A stretch of 64,000 bases of DNA from Kyrpidia spormannii (GTDB taxonomy: Bacteria > Bacillota > Bacilli > Kyrpidiales > Kyrpidiaceae): NCBI RefSeq assembly GCF_002804065.1, contig NZ_CP024955.1, positions 2,294,001 through 2,358,000 on the forward strand. The letters are read 5' to 3'. Below, in pieces: positions 8,187-20,762 of the stretch. The notes beneath the pieces are model-generated. The model worked only from the letters and a program-made list of their open reading frames with translations, did not search any database and was not told the DNA's origin. Made by a program: the position numbers and the translations under genes. Numbering within the stretch: position 1 is the first letter of the stretch; every line of letters begins with the position of its first letter.

Positions 8187-8223
8187 ACACACAAAGCCCC
8201 GCAGGAAAGATCCTGCGGGGCTT
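8187..8223 (-). terminator. rRNA operon terminator and class C intron target
   Basis: On the minus strand a perfect 13-bp stem (AAGCCCCGCAGGA / TCCTGCGGGGCTT, 8194-8223, 4-nt loop) follows 5S rRNA and leads into TGTGTGT. The T-tract is cut short where the intron starts at 8186. The hairpin is the probable recognition feature for the class C intron. Confidence 0.9.
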
Positions 8224-8233
8224 GCGGGAACGC

Positions 8234-8350
8234 GCCCGGCAACGTCCTACTCTCCCAGGGCCCTGCGGCCCAAGTACCATCGGCGCTGGAGGACTTCACT
8301 TCTGTGTTCGGAATGGTGACAGGTGTTTCCCCTCCGCTCTCGTCACCCGA
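8234..8350 (-). rRNA. rrf: 5S ribosomal RNA
   Basis: The minus strand carries the conserved 5S core, including ACACCTGTCACCATTCCGAA and GAAGTCCTCCAGCGCCGATG, and ends GTAGGACGTTGCCGGGC. The ends are placed by pairing of the terminal stem and may be off by a few bases. About 40 bases separate it from 23S, and the terminator follows directly. Confidence 0.93.
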
Positions 8351-8389
8351 CCCTCGTTCCCTCAAAACCGAAAAGCCACCACAGCTTGA

Positions 8390-11340
<2,951 letters not shown>

Positions 11341-11399
11341 CGCTGCGTGGCTTTTCAGTTCTCAAGGAACGAGTGCGTCGATCTCGCGACGCGATATTT

Positions 11400-11428
11400 A
11401 TCATCGCACATAGCGCCAAGAATGTCAA
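11400..11428 (-). promoter_or_regulatory. Promoter in front of 23S rRNA
   Basis: A perfect -35 TTGACA (11423-11428) is followed after 17 bp by GATGAT (11400-11405), preceded by TG as an extended -10 (TGCGATGAT). It lies about 60 bp upstream of the 23S start and downstream of two terminators in the spacer, so it could supply independent 23S-5S transcription. Confidence 0.6.
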
Positions 11429-11526
11429 CTGGGAATTCTTGAGCCTCTCCTCCCTCCTCGAGGAAATCGCCCCAGCGGCAAACCCGCCGGACCGCTCTCA
11501 CCTGGAAAAGCCGAAAAACCAAAAAT

Positions 11527-11553
11527 GAGAGAGTGCAAGGGGTGCACTCTCTC
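11527..11553 (-). terminator. Terminator within the rRNA spacer, after the small ORF
   Basis: A perfect 11-bp stem GAGAGAGTGCA/TGCACTCTCTC with a 5-nt loop is followed on the minus strand by ATTTTTGGTTTTT. It lies 34 bp after the stop codon of the 28-codon ORF, between tRNA-Ala and 23S. Confidence 0.75.
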
Positions 11554-11586
11554 GGCTCACGTATGCCTGTCAAGGAGAGAAGGTGA

Positions 11587-11673
11587 TTAGAAAAGGAAAC
11601 CCAGCAACGTCCCGAGGGTTTGTTCGACTACGCCGGTCAAAACGCCTACCAATCCGAGAACTGCGCTGATCAT
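11587..11673 (-). CDS. Small hydrophobic peptide encoded in the 16S-23S spacer (28 aa)
   Basis: I do not recognise this peptide. It begins MISAVLGLVGVLTGVVEQ, continues with a leucine/phenylalanine-rich end and has one acidic residue; it could span a membrane once. The ATG at 11673 is preceded by GGGGGGAG with a short spacer. A perfect TATAAT lies about 43 bp upstream and a strong terminator lies 34 bp downstream, giving it the layout of a complete one-gene unit. It sits on the same strand as the rRNAs, between tRNA-Ala and 23S. It could be a small membrane protein, a toxin-like peptide or chance. Expression and conservation are unknown. Confidence 0.5.
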   Translation of the reverse strand: MISAVLGLVGVLTGVVEQTLGTLLGFLF

Positions 11674-11715
11674 AGGCTCCCCCCTGCTCTTTCTTCCGCA
11701 ACCGGCTGCATCTTT

Positions 11716-11721
11716 ATTATA
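11716..11721 (-). promoter_or_regulatory. -10 box upstream of the spacer ORF
   Basis: A perfect TATAAT is present on the minus strand. No good -35 is found at 16-18 bp (the nearest hexamers are ACACTT or CACTTT). It would start transcription about 30-40 bp before the small ORF. A weak or activator-dependent promoter is possible. Confidence 0.45.
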
Positions 11722-11800
11722 ACCGCAGTGTTGCCGAAAAGTGTTGACAGAACCGGGGCAACAATGTGAAAAGACCTTGCCAAAAGGCAATCATCGCACA

Positions 11801-11825
11801 ACAAAAAACCACTCCGAGGAGTGGT
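11801..11825 (-). terminator. Terminator after tRNA-Ala, ending the 16S-tRNA unit
   Basis: On the minus strand ACCACTC-CTCG-GAGTGGT is followed by a run of six T. It is a textbook intrinsic terminator 40 bp downstream of tRNA-Ala and more than 450 bp upstream of 23S. Confidence 0.8.
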
Positions 11826-11865
11826 CTAAATCCTTTCTTCGGTTCTCACCCTTTAACCGTTTCCG

Positions 11866-11940
11866 TGGTGGAGGCAAGCGGATTCGAACCGCTGACCTCC
11901 TGCTTGCAAGGCAGGCGCTCTCCCACTGAGCTATGCCCCC
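11866..11940 (-). tRNA. tRNA-Ala (anticodon TGC)
   Basis: The minus-strand cloverleaf starts GGGGGCATAGCTC, has anticodon loop CTTGCAA (TGC) and ends with encoded CCA. The acceptor stem GGGGGCA/TGCCTCC includes G3-T70, the alanine identity pair. It lies in the 16S-23S spacer. Confidence 0.97.
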
Positions 11941-11943
11941 ACA

Positions 11944-12020
11944 TGGTGGGCCTAAGTGGACTTGAACCACTGACCTCACGATTATCAGTCGTGCGCTCTA
12001 GCCAGCTGAGCTATAGGCCC
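11944..12020 (-). tRNA. tRNA-Ile (anticodon GAT)
   Basis: The minus-strand cloverleaf starts GGGCCTATAGCTC, has loop CTGATAA (GAT) and ends GGCCCACCA with CCA encoded. It sits three bases upstream of tRNA-Ala, the usual Ile-Ala spacer pair. Confidence 0.97.
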
Positions 12021-12098
12021 ATGATACCGCCTGCAGCCCTCGCTCCCTCAGAATCAAACAGTACGCGCACCCCAACCCCTTCTCCTTGCCTTGCTCCC

Positions 12099-13655
<1,557 letters not shown>

Positions 13656-13727
13656 CATCCGGGATTGGAATGGCGTACTGTTTGATTCTCAAGGATCGAG
13701 GTGCCGCTTCGAGCGGCGACAGATGTT

Positions 13728-13851
13728 ATTCTATCACATCTACGCAAGACGTGCAATAGGGAAATCCAACCCGCATCGCTGCCGTCCTTCGCCCGACCGT
13801 ACCTCGCATCGAGCGGAATTCATCATAGCAAACTCCGAGCCCTTCTGTCAA
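13728..13851 (-). promoter_or_regulatory. Tandem promoters P1 and P2 of the 16S unit
   Basis: P1 has TTGACA (13846-13851), an 18-bp spacer and TATGAT (13822-13827). P2 has TTGCAC (13751-13756), a 17-bp spacer and TAGAAT (13728-13733). Two tandem sigma-A promoters are common for rRNA operons of Bacilli. The P1 -35 box begins only 15 bp after the acyl-CoA dehydrogenase stop codon. Confidence 0.8.
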
Positions 13852-13866
13852 CCGTTATCCCGAGTT

Positions 13867-15003
13867 TTACAAACCCAGCCGTTTCGCAATGATGCTTTTC
13901 ATGATCTCGTTCGTCCCGGCATAAATCGTATCCACCCGGACATTTTGATAGTGTCGGCAGATCGGATACTCTTCCATGTACCCGTACCCCCCGTGCAACT
14001 GAAGCACCTGGGCGGCCACCCGGTTGGCCATCTCTGACACCCACCATTTTGCCATCGATGCCTCCATCACTAACTCCCGACCTTGAATGTGTTCCATCAC
14101 CAGCCGTTCCACGAAGGTACGGGCGATCTCGACCTCCGTCGCCATTTCAGCCAATTTGAAGCTGTTGTGCTGAAAAGATCCAATGGGTTGTCCGAACGCC
14201 CGGCGCGTCTTCGCATACTCCAGGCCTTCCTGAAACATCTTCTCGGCCGCGCACAGCGATCCCATCGATGCGATCAACCGTTCCTGCTGCAATTTTTCCA
14301 TCAAATAATAAAATCCCTTGCCTTCTTGACCCAGTAAATTCCTGGCCGGCACCCGGCAGTCTTCGAATACGAGTTCCGCAGTCCCTTCCGTGTGGCGTCC
14401 CATCTTGTTAAGTTTTTTCGCCTTGATAAAACCCGGAGTTCCTTCCTCCACCACCAATAAACTGATGTTTCGGTGGGGTTTCGGGTCATTTCCGGTCTTG
14501 CAAGCCACGATCACGAGGTCGCAATCCCAGCCATTGGTGATAAACACTTTTTGCCCGTTCAAGATATACGTATCCACATCCCGTACCGCGGTCGTACGAA
14601 GGGCTGCCAAATCCGACCCGGCGTCCGGTTCGGTCATGGCCACCGCGGTGATCAAATCCCCGGAGGCACACCCCGGCAACCACCGGCGTTTTTGTTCATC
14701 ATTCCCGTAGGAGTACAAGTACGGGACCACCACCTCGGAATGCAGAGAAATCGGGATATCCACATCCGCCCGGGACATTTCTTCAATCAAAATCAACGCA
14801 TACTCAAATCCGACTCCGCTGCCCCCGTATTCCTCGGGTAACCACGGGCACAAAAACCCCTGCCTTCCGAACGCCTTCCACACCTCCCGAGGTACCTGGC
14901 GGTCCTTCTCCCATTCCCGAAAATACGGCTCAACCTCTTTTTGCAGGAATTTTCTCAGCGATTCTCGATACATCTCGTGCTCGCGCGTATAAGACAGCAA
15001 CAT
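13867..15003 (-). CDS. Acyl-CoA dehydrogenase
   Basis: This FAD enzyme oxidises acyl-CoA to enoyl-CoA, passing electrons to ETF. Its 378 residues cover the three standard domains. Visible signatures are AMTEPDAGSDL (residues 122-132, FAD/substrate region) and YAGTNEIMK near the C-terminus. The residue before GT is alanine rather than the catalytic glutamate of short/medium-chain enzymes. The base is therefore probably E241 in LQQERL, as in long-chain and isovaleryl types. It overlaps nothing but follows the acyl-CoA ligase by two bases, so the two form an operon for fatty or related acid degradation. The substrate is not identifiable. No terminator is visible before the rRNA promoters. Confidence 0.93.
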   Translation of the reverse strand: MLLSYTREHEMYRESLRKFLQKEVEPYFREWEKDRQVPREVWKAFGRQGFLCPWLPEEYGGSGVGFEYALILIEEMSRADVDIPISLHSEVVVPYLYSYGNDEQKRRWLPGCASGDLITAVAMTEPDAGSDLAALRTTAVRDVDTYILNGQKVFITNGWDCDLVIVACKTGNDPKPHRNISLLVVEEGTPGFIKAKKLNKMGRHTEGTAELVFEDCRVPARNLLGQEGKGFYYLMEKLQQERLIASMGSLCAAEKMFQEGLEYAKTRRAFGQPIGSFQHNSFKLAEMATEVEIARTFVERLVMEHIQGRELVMEASMAKWWVSEMANRVAAQVLQLHGGYGYMEEYPICRHYQNVRVDTIYAGTNEIMKSIIAKRLGL

Positions 15004-15005
15004 TC

Positions 15006-16739
15006 TCAGATATGACCTCCTTGTTCTTCCTGTTCCCGCAAGACCCGCTTTAACACCTTGCCTGCGCCGCTCACGGGCAACTGACCGACAAATACGATCT
15101 CCCGCAGCCTTTTATAAGGCGCGACAGAGGCGTTGACAAAGCCCATCAACTCCTCCGGCGAAACCCCGCTATTCGGGCGTCGAACCACGTAAGCTTTGGG
15201 GATCTCACCCGCTTCGCGATCCGGCTTGCCCACCACCGCGGCCTGGGCCACCGCCGGATGGCTGTGCAGAAGCTCTTCCAGTTCCCGGGGATAGACGTTA
15301 TAACCTTTATACAGGATCATGTCTTTGATCCGATCCACGATGTATAAATAACCGTCTTCATCCAGCCGCCCTAAATCTCCCGTGTGCATCCACCCGTTCC
15401 TAAGAACCTCGGCCGTTTCTTCAGGTTTGCGATAATACCCTTTCATCACCTGAGGACCTCGAATGCAAACCTCGCCGATCTCCCCCGCAGGCAACGACCC
15501 TTCCCCTCGGCCAACTGGGGCAATTTTGCAATCGGTGTCAAAAACCGGGATGCCGACACTGCCGGGTTTGCGCAAACCGCTGCGGCCCGACGGATTCGAC
15601 GTCGCACCCATGGTGACTTCGGTCATCCCATATGCCTCCACCACCACGGCCTCCGGAAAATGCTGCTGTAATCGAGCAATCGTTTCCACCGGCAAGGGGC
15701 CCGCTCCGGAGCTGATGTGACGGACAGAGGGAAATACCTCGTTTCCTGAGTCGATTTGCCGAAGGAGGGCGTGGAAAACGGCTGGCGCGCCTCCCAAAGT
15801 GGTCGCCTGATACCGGCGCGCATCCTCGAGATAGGTCCTTGGGTCAAATCTCGAGTGCAACACGATCGTCGTCCCGGTTAGAATCGGGTGGTTCAGGTAG
15901 CCGATCGTCCCCATGGCGTGAAACCACGGCGTAATATTGACGAGAATGGCTTCACCAAGGGCCGTGCGATATTCGGCGTTCTCACCGATGAGGGCTGGGT
16001 CAACCGGCTCCAGTACCAAACCGCCGTCCTCGACCCTGGGCAGGCAACCCGTTCCCCAGGCGGCATATTGAACCGTGTTGGCCACGACATGGCGGTGAGT
16101 CAACATGACCCCCTTGGGGCGGCCCGTCGTGCCCCCGGTGTACGCCAAATGAGCCAGATCTTCCCCCGGCCGAAAGGGAACATCGGGCTCCATAGGACTT
16201 TCTTGACATAACACCTTCCCAAGACTCAGCCAGCCGTCATCCAAAGATCCGGTATCGATCGGTCGGAAGGGTGGACCCATCTCTTCATCCCCCGTGACAA
16301 ATACCCGCTTCACTCCGGTACCTTCTACGGCCTGCCGCGCCACCCCGGCCAGACGTTCGTGGGTGATCAGCGCCGACGCCTCACTATCCCGGAGCTGAAA
16401 TGCGACATCGTCCACTGGCAGCAAGGGACTGATCGGCGTGAACACAGCCCCGCTCAACAGGATTCCATAATACGCGATCACATATTGAGGCATGTTAAAG
16501 AGATGGATCGCAATGACATCCCCCTTGCCGAGACCCATCCTGTTTAGTGCTGATGCAAAGCGAAGGGAATCCCGGTATAATTCCGAAAACGAGTAGACCT
16601 GGGACCTGTAAACCAGGGCGGCCTTCTGTCCGAATCGTCGGGCACTTCCCTTAAAGATGGCCCCCACCGAAACATCGGGATATGATAAGGACCAAGGCAA
16701 TCCCTTCGGCCAATGCCGATGCCATGACCGCTCCTTCAC
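15006..16739 (-). CDS. Long-chain-fatty-acid-CoA ligase-type AMP-forming synthetase
   Basis: This adenylate-forming enzyme activates a carboxylic acid with ATP and CoA. I chose the GTG at 16739 (VKERSWHRH) because GGGGAGG lies seven bases upstream, giving 577 residues. The longer frame to 16895 crosses the probable promoter. Motifs are the phosphate loop YTGGTTGRPKG, YGMTEVT, TGDLGRLDEDGY, DRIKDMILYKGYNVYPRELE and the C-terminal lysine in SGAGKVLKR. It is translationally close to the acyl-CoA dehydrogenase downstream, so activation is coupled to oxidation. Exact acid specificity cannot be told. Confidence 0.92.
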   Translation of the reverse strand: MKERSWHRHWPKGLPWSLSYPDVSVGAIFKGSARRFGQKAALVYRSQVYSFSELYRDSLRFASALNRMGLGKGDVIAIHLFNMPQYVIAYYGILLSGAVFTPISPLLPVDDVAFQLRDSEASALITHERLAGVARQAVEGTGVKRVFVTGDEEMGPPFRPIDTGSLDDGWLSLGKVLCQESPMEPDVPFRPGEDLAHLAYTGGTTGRPKGVMLTHRHVVANTVQYAAWGTGCLPRVEDGGLVLEPVDPALIGENAEYRTALGEAILVNITPWFHAMGTIGYLNHPILTGTTIVLHSRFDPRTYLEDARRYQATTLGGAPAVFHALLRQIDSGNEVFPSVRHISSGAGPLPVETIARLQQHFPEAVVVEAYGMTEVTMGATSNPSGRSGLRKPGSVGIPVFDTDCKIAPVGRGEGSLPAGEIGEVCIRGPQVMKGYYRKPEETAEVLRNGWMHTGDLGRLDEDGYLYIVDRIKDMILYKGYNVYPRELEELLHSHPAVAQAAVVGKPDREAGEIPKAYVVRRPNSGVSPEELMGFVNASVAPYKRLREIVFVGQLPVSGAGKVLKRVLREQEEQGGHI

Positions 16740-16785
16740 GTGCGCACCTCCCCGCCACAAAGGCGTAATCCTCGGACTATTATTG

Positions 16786-16813
16786 ATTATATCGTTAAAT
16801 TCATACAAATCAA
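16786..16813 (-). promoter_or_regulatory. Promoter for the acyl-CoA ligase/dehydrogenase pair
   Basis: TTGATT (16808-16813), a 16-bp spacer and TATAAT (16786-16791) lie upstream of the chosen GTG start. The rest of the gap 16740-17018 shows no gene. Confidence 0.6.
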
Positions 16814-17018
16814 GGGGAGCCGGATGCGTTCCGTTCCCCTTCACGTTGCCGTCATCCACCCATAGACGTCGGCGCGAGGCCTCGCCCGCGATCAAGAAAC
16901 AGGGTCAGCATAAAAAAAGTGACGGCGGCAGCCGAGGTAAATACGAAGCGGGAAAACCGCCGTGAGAAGAAATATGCCGCCCGTGAACCGGGTGGCCGTC
17001 AACTGGAGTCTGTGTCGT

Positions 17019-17915
17019 TCAAAGAGGTGGCACCGAGGGCGCACTGCTCGAACCGGAGGGCCCCGATCCCCCCGAGGCCCTCCCTCCCGTCGAAGTGGAA
17101 CCCGGGCTCTCAGGGGGCGTTGAGCCCGTCGATGGAAGATTCGAACCCGCCTGGGGGGTGTTCGAGCCCGCCGGGGGCACGCCCGCCCCCGTGGACGACG
17201 TCCCGGGAATCGGCGGGACCACACCGAATCCGGGTGGATAAAATGGCAGTCCCCGGGCGTCGAAGAAATACTGGGGAACTTCACCGACCAAGACCATATA
17301 CGCCACTGGCACACTCGTCTGAACGTCCAGCGGTTCCGCCACAAAAGGTGCGAGGATCTGAATACGGGCTTGGACTTTAATGTCCACCTCATGAATGGTT
17401 TGGTTGATCCCCGCCTGTTTCGTGGTCTGCTGGACTTCCGATTCTGCGCTGCCAAAGGGCACGATCGACACGGGAATCATCGGACCGAAGGTCGAGAAAA
17501 TGGAACTGTTCATCGCCTGCCCGATGGGGACATTGATCTGTTGGGTGGCCAGGTGATCGACCACCGCCTGCACCCGGGTGGTGACATCCGTCTGCAGGCG
17601 AAGCACCTCTTGTTCGTTCAGCGTGGCTCCGATCACCCGGCCGTTCCTGTCCGTTTGCAAAGTAACGAGTCTCGAGTAATCGACGCCTTGCTGGACCGTC
17701 TGCACGAGCGCCCGGTTGATGGCATCCGCAGCCAACCTTCGGGCCATCCCTTTCGCGATATCCACAAAAACGGGACGAATATTATAATCAAGTACGTAGA
17801 ACGCCAGAACCAGAAAGCCGAGAATTCCCGCGGCGGCCAGTACCAACGACCGGCGGCCGGCCGGGCCCCGGCGCCGAAATCCAGCGCGAAAACGGCGGCC
17901 AAATCGCATGGGCAC
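17019..17915 (-). CDS. yunB: Sporulation protein YunB
   Basis: YunB is a membrane-anchored sporulation protein of unclear biochemical role. An Arg-rich N-terminus precedes one membrane segment (VLAAAGILGFLVLAFYVLDY, about residues 25-44), then the extracytoplasmic YunB domain with INRALVQTVQQGVDYSRLV and MNSSIFSTFGPMIPVS. The GTG at 17915 is preceded by GGGAGGAG; an ATG two codons later is the alternative. The last 60 or so residues form a low-complexity tail rich in Pro, Ser, Thr and Gly, which makes the protein longer (298 aa) than the roughly 250 usual. It is divergent from the YgjP-type gene. Confidence 0.88.
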   Translation of the reverse strand: MPMRFGRRFRAGFRRRGPAGRRSLVLAAAGILGFLVLAFYVLDYNIRPVFVDIAKGMARRLAADAINRALVQTVQQGVDYSRLVTLQTDRNGRVIGATLNEQEVLRLQTDVTTRVQAVVDHLATQQINVPIGQAMNSSIFSTFGPMIPVSIVPFGSAESEVQQTTKQAGINQTIHEVDIKVQARIQILAPFVAEPLDVQTSVPVAYMVLVGEVPQYFFDARGLPFYPPGFGVVPPIPGTSSTGAGVPPAGSNTPQAGSNLPSTGSTPPESPGSTSTGGRASGGSGPSGSSSAPSVPPL

Positions 17916-18059
17916 GGACATCTCCTCCCGCTGCATAGGTATGCCAGCCCCATCGGGCGCATGCCCCTGCTCGGCGAAGGAACTGAAACCGGGTAAACGC
18001 CAGAAGATTGTGCCGGGGGGGGTGCAGGGCCGGCGGGAACCGGGAAAGGACGTGTATCC

Positions 18060-18788
18060 ATGCCTTTTGTCGACTTGAACGGCGAACTCCTGGAATACTC
18101 GCTGATTTTCCGCCCCAATAAAAAACGCCTCACCCTTCGCGTGGGTTGGGACGGGACCATTCGCGTTTCGGCTCCCCTGGGGGTCGCCATCGGAACCATC
18201 GAGGAATTCCTCCGCCAAAAGGCAAAATGGATCTTCGCCAAACGGACGGAATTTGCCCGGCTTAGGGCGAGTGTTCCGAAAAAAACTTACTCCCCTGGAG
18301 ACGTTTTTCACTTTCTCGGTCAACCCTACCCGCTCCACATCAAAGAGACCCTTGTGGGCACCCCGGGGTCCCTGCAACTGAGTGAAGGGCATTTTTGTGC
18401 GGAGATCAACCCATCCTGGGATGCCGAAACCCGCCGGGAACGTTTATCGCATCTGTTTCGCGAGTGGTATCAGAGGGCCGGGTATCACTGGGCACTGCGC
18501 AGAATCGCTGTTTATGGGGAAAAGCTTCACTGTTTCCCGGCGAAGGTGGCCATTCGGGATCAAAAAACCCGCTGGGGAAGTTGTACATCAAAGGGTGCGA
18601 TCTATTTGAACTGGCGAATATTCATGGCACCCCGTCACGTTGTGGACTACGTCATTGTTCACGAACTGGCTCATCTGCGCCATTTCGATCACTCGCCCCG
18701 CTTTTGGGAACTTGTGGAATCGGTGCTGCCCACGTACGCCGACGCCAAAGCCTGGCTGAAAGAGCATGGCTTGACCCTCGATTTATGA
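18060..18788 (+). CDS. YgjP/DUF45-type zinc metalloprotease
   Basis: This is a predicted cytoplasmic metallopeptidase of the YgjP (WLM-like) family. It has 242 residues, normal length. The zinc site is HELAH at 201-205 with a third histidine probably H211 (HFDHS). The family signature WGSCTSKGAIYLNW lies just before. The N-terminal part (about 1-110) is the usual beta-rich domain. It is monocistronic, divergent from yunB, and ends at a bidirectional terminator. Substrate is unknown. Confidence 0.88.
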   Translation: MPFVDLNGELLEYSLIFRPNKKRLTLRVGWDGTIRVSAPLGVAIGTIEEFLRQKAKWIFAKRTEFARLRASVPKKTYSPGDVFHFLGQPYPLHIKETLVGTPGSLQLSEGHFCAEINPSWDAETRRERLSHLFREWYQRAGYHWALRRIAVYGEKLHCFPAKVAIRDQKTRWGSCTSKGAIYLNWRIFMAPRHVVDYVIVHELAHLRHFDHSPRFWELVESVLPTYADAKAWLKEHGLTLDL

Positions 18789-18802
18789 CCGCATCGCGGC
18801 AC

Positions 18803-18832
18803 AAAAAAAGAGGGCGCGCGCCCTCCCCTTTT
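18803..18832. terminator. Bidirectional terminator between the YgjP-type gene and hsp20
   Basis: The stem GAGGGCGC/GCGCCCTC (18810-18825) is preceded by seven A and followed by a T-rich tract, so it can serve both convergent genes. Confidence 0.85.
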
Positions 18833-18865
18833 GTGTCGGCCCATCCCGCATGGCCGACATGACCG

Positions 18866-19303
18866 TCAATGAAACTCAATGTTCACCCGGCGCCCCCGGG
18901 ACGGCTGCGCCTTATCCATGCGGATCTCGAGAACGCCATTGCGGTACGACGCCCGGGCCGATTCTGGCTTGACTTCCACCGGCAGGGCGACGGTCCGGGA
19001 GAAACGGCCATAAAACCGTTCTCTTTGGAGAAAATCGTCGTCCCGGCGTTCCTCGTCTCCTTCAATAACCCCGCTTAAATGAACCCGATCGTCGTCGACG
19101 TCGATTTCAAGGTCGTCCGCTTTGCGCAGACCGGGAATATCGCAGGAAACCACCACCTGATTCCCGGTTTCGTACACGTCAACCCGAGGAAGCGCCCCTG
19201 AGACCCAACCGGTACGCCAGACCTCGGGGTCCAGTAAACGTCCGACGTCCCGCCGGAAAGACTCCAGGTGACGCAGGGGGTCCACCGGCAACGGAAGTGG
19301 CAT
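18866..19303 (-). CDS. Hsp20/alpha-crystallin family small heat shock protein
   Basis: This is an ATP-independent holdase chaperone. It has 145 residues. The alpha-crystallin domain spans roughly residues 38-140, with RVDVYETGNQVVV, the FYGRFSRTVALP strand and the A-x-x-x-NGVLEIR motif. The C-terminus RVNIEFH is a short tail. The ATG at 19303 follows GGGAGGGAG. It lies downstream of tyrS without a visible terminator. No CIRCE element was seen. Confidence 0.93.
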   Translation of the reverse strand: MPLPLPVDPLRHLESFRRDVGRLLDPEVWRTGWVSGALPRVDVYETGNQVVVSCDIPGLRKADDLEIDVDDDRVHLSGVIEGDEERRDDDFLQRERFYGRFSRTVALPVEVKPESARASYRNGVLEIRMDKAQPSRGRRVNIEFH

Positions 19304-19395
19304 TGGCTCTCCCTCCCTTTTTGATCACGTGGACCACTCCTAGCATGGCTCCCGGGCCCGAACAGCTTGCATGCCACATCCTCCCGTCGCACGGA

Positions 19396-20637
19396 TCAAG
19401 ACCGGATGCGGAAACGCAGAAACCGGCGCTTGCCGACCTGGACCACCATGCCCTCCCGCGGCTCGATCTCCCGATCCGGGCTGTCGATCCGTTCATCGTC
19501 TACCCGCACTCCGCCTTGTTCGATCAACCGCCGGGCCTCTCCGTTAGATCCGGCTAGCCCGTTCTCCACCAGAAGGCGAACAATCCAGACAGGCCCTGGG
19601 GGAATTTGCCGCTCTTCAATGTCTGAGGGAAGTTGTCGTTCCTGAAAAATAGTTCGAAAATGATCTTCCGCATCTTCGGCGGCATTCGGACCGTGGTACA
19701 TGCGGACTAAAGTTTTGGCGAGGCGCATCTTGGCATCCCTCGGGTGCAGCCGTCCTTCTGTCAAATCTACTTTTAACCGGTCCAACTCGTCATTGGACAG
19801 ATCCGTCACGAGCTCAAAATATTTCACCGTCAACGAATCCGGGATCGACATGGCTTTCCCGTACATGTCCCGGGGCGGATCATCCAGGCCGATGTAATTG
19901 CCGAGGCTTTTGCTCATCTTTTTCTCGCCGTCGAGCCCTTCGAGCAGGGGCACCATCACCGCCGCCTGTTGGGACTGCCCAAACTCCTTCTGAAGCGTCC
20001 GGCCCATCAACAGGTTGAATTTCTGATCTGTTCCCCCAAGCTCCACGTCCGCCCGCAGGGCGACGGAATCGTATCCCTGCATGAGCGGATAGAAAAACTC
20101 GTGCAGGCTGATCGGCAAACTCCCATAAAATCGTTTGTGAAAATCCTCCCGCTCCAGCATCCGCGCCACTGTGGTAGAAGCCGCCAGCCGAATCACCTCG
20201 GCGAAGGTGAGGGGCGCCAGCCAGGTCGAGTTGAACACGACGTGGGTACGGCCGGGATCGAGCACCTTGAAGAGTTGTTCCTCGTACGTTTTCGCGTTGG
20301 CCCGCACCTGCTCCTCGGTCAGTTGGCGGCGCGTCTCCGATTTGTCTGTAGGATCTCCGATGCGGCCGGTGAAATCCCCGATCACCAAATACACTTCGTG
20401 TCCGAGATCCTGGAACTGGCGTAGCTTTTGCAGCACCACCGTGTGCCCCAAATGAATATCCGGGGCGGTGGGATCCAATCCCAATTTGACCCGCAGCGGC
20501 TTTCCGCTGGACACCGACCGGCGCACCTTTTCCACCAGTTCCTCTTCGGGTACAATCTCCGCGGCACCCCTGCGAATGACATCGAGTTGTCTGGCCACTT
20601 CCGCCTCCTGTTCCGCGGACAAGTCGAACGCTTCCAT
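19396..20637 (-). CDS. tyrS: Tyrosyl-tRNA synthetase
   Basis: This class I synthetase charges tRNA-Tyr. The ATG at 20637 (MEAFDLSAE) follows GGAGG and gives 413 residues, the normal length. The longer reading to 20694 overlaps the promoter. The HIGH motif appears as HLGH (62-65) and KMSKS is at 240-244. The C-terminal S4 RNA-binding domain is seen in [14 protein letters not shown]. The upstream gap is too short for a T-box leader, so this copy is probably not T-box controlled. It is divergent from the PBP gene. Confidence 0.95.
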   Translation of the reverse strand: MEAFDLSAEQEAEVARQLDVIRRGAAEIVPEEELVEKVRRSVSSGKPLRVKLGLDPTAPDIHLGHTVVLQKLRQFQDLGHEVYLVIGDFTGRIGDPTDKSETRRQLTEEQVRANAKTYEEQLFKVLDPGRTHVVFNSTWLAPLTFAEVIRLAASTTVARMLEREDFHKRFYGSLPISLHEFFYPLMQGYDSVALRADVELGGTDQKFNLLMGRTLQKEFGQSQQAAVMVPLLEGLDGEKKMSKSLGNYIGLDDPPRDMYGKAMSIPDSLTVKYFELVTDLSNDELDRLKVDLTEGRLHPRDAKMRLAKTLVRMYHGPNAAEDAEDHFRTIFQERQLPSDIEERQIPPGPVWIVRLLVENGLAGSNGEARRLIEQGGVRVDDERIDSPDREIEPREGMVVQVGKRRFLRFRIRS

Positions 20638-20664
20638 CAATCGTCCATCCTCCTTCTCCTCCGC

Positions 20665-20694
20665 ACTGTACCTCAGCTCAATATCCAGTGTCAA
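20665..20694 (-). promoter_or_regulatory. tyrS promoter
   Basis: TTGACA (20689-20694), an 18-bp spacer and TACAGT (20665-20670) lie about 28 bp before the chosen tyrS start. Confidence 0.6.
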
Positions 20695-20724
20695 CGAAAC
20701 AAAATCACAAGAACGCTCCCTGGT

Positions 20725-20735
20725 TTTGTTATAAT
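20725..20735 (+). promoter_or_regulatory. PBP gene promoter, extended -10
   Basis: TGTTATAAT (extended -10, TATAAT at 20730-20735) lies 28 bp before the GTG start. No clear -35 is seen, which is consistent with extended -10 promoters. Confidence 0.5.
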
Positions 20736-20762
20736 AAATGCATCGGACGAGGAGGAAATCAT

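Noticed and set aside
17916-18392. N-terminal extension of yunB to 18392
   Set aside because: It overlaps the start of the divergent YgjP-type gene and has no signal or family match; the GTG at 17915 has GGGAGGAG.
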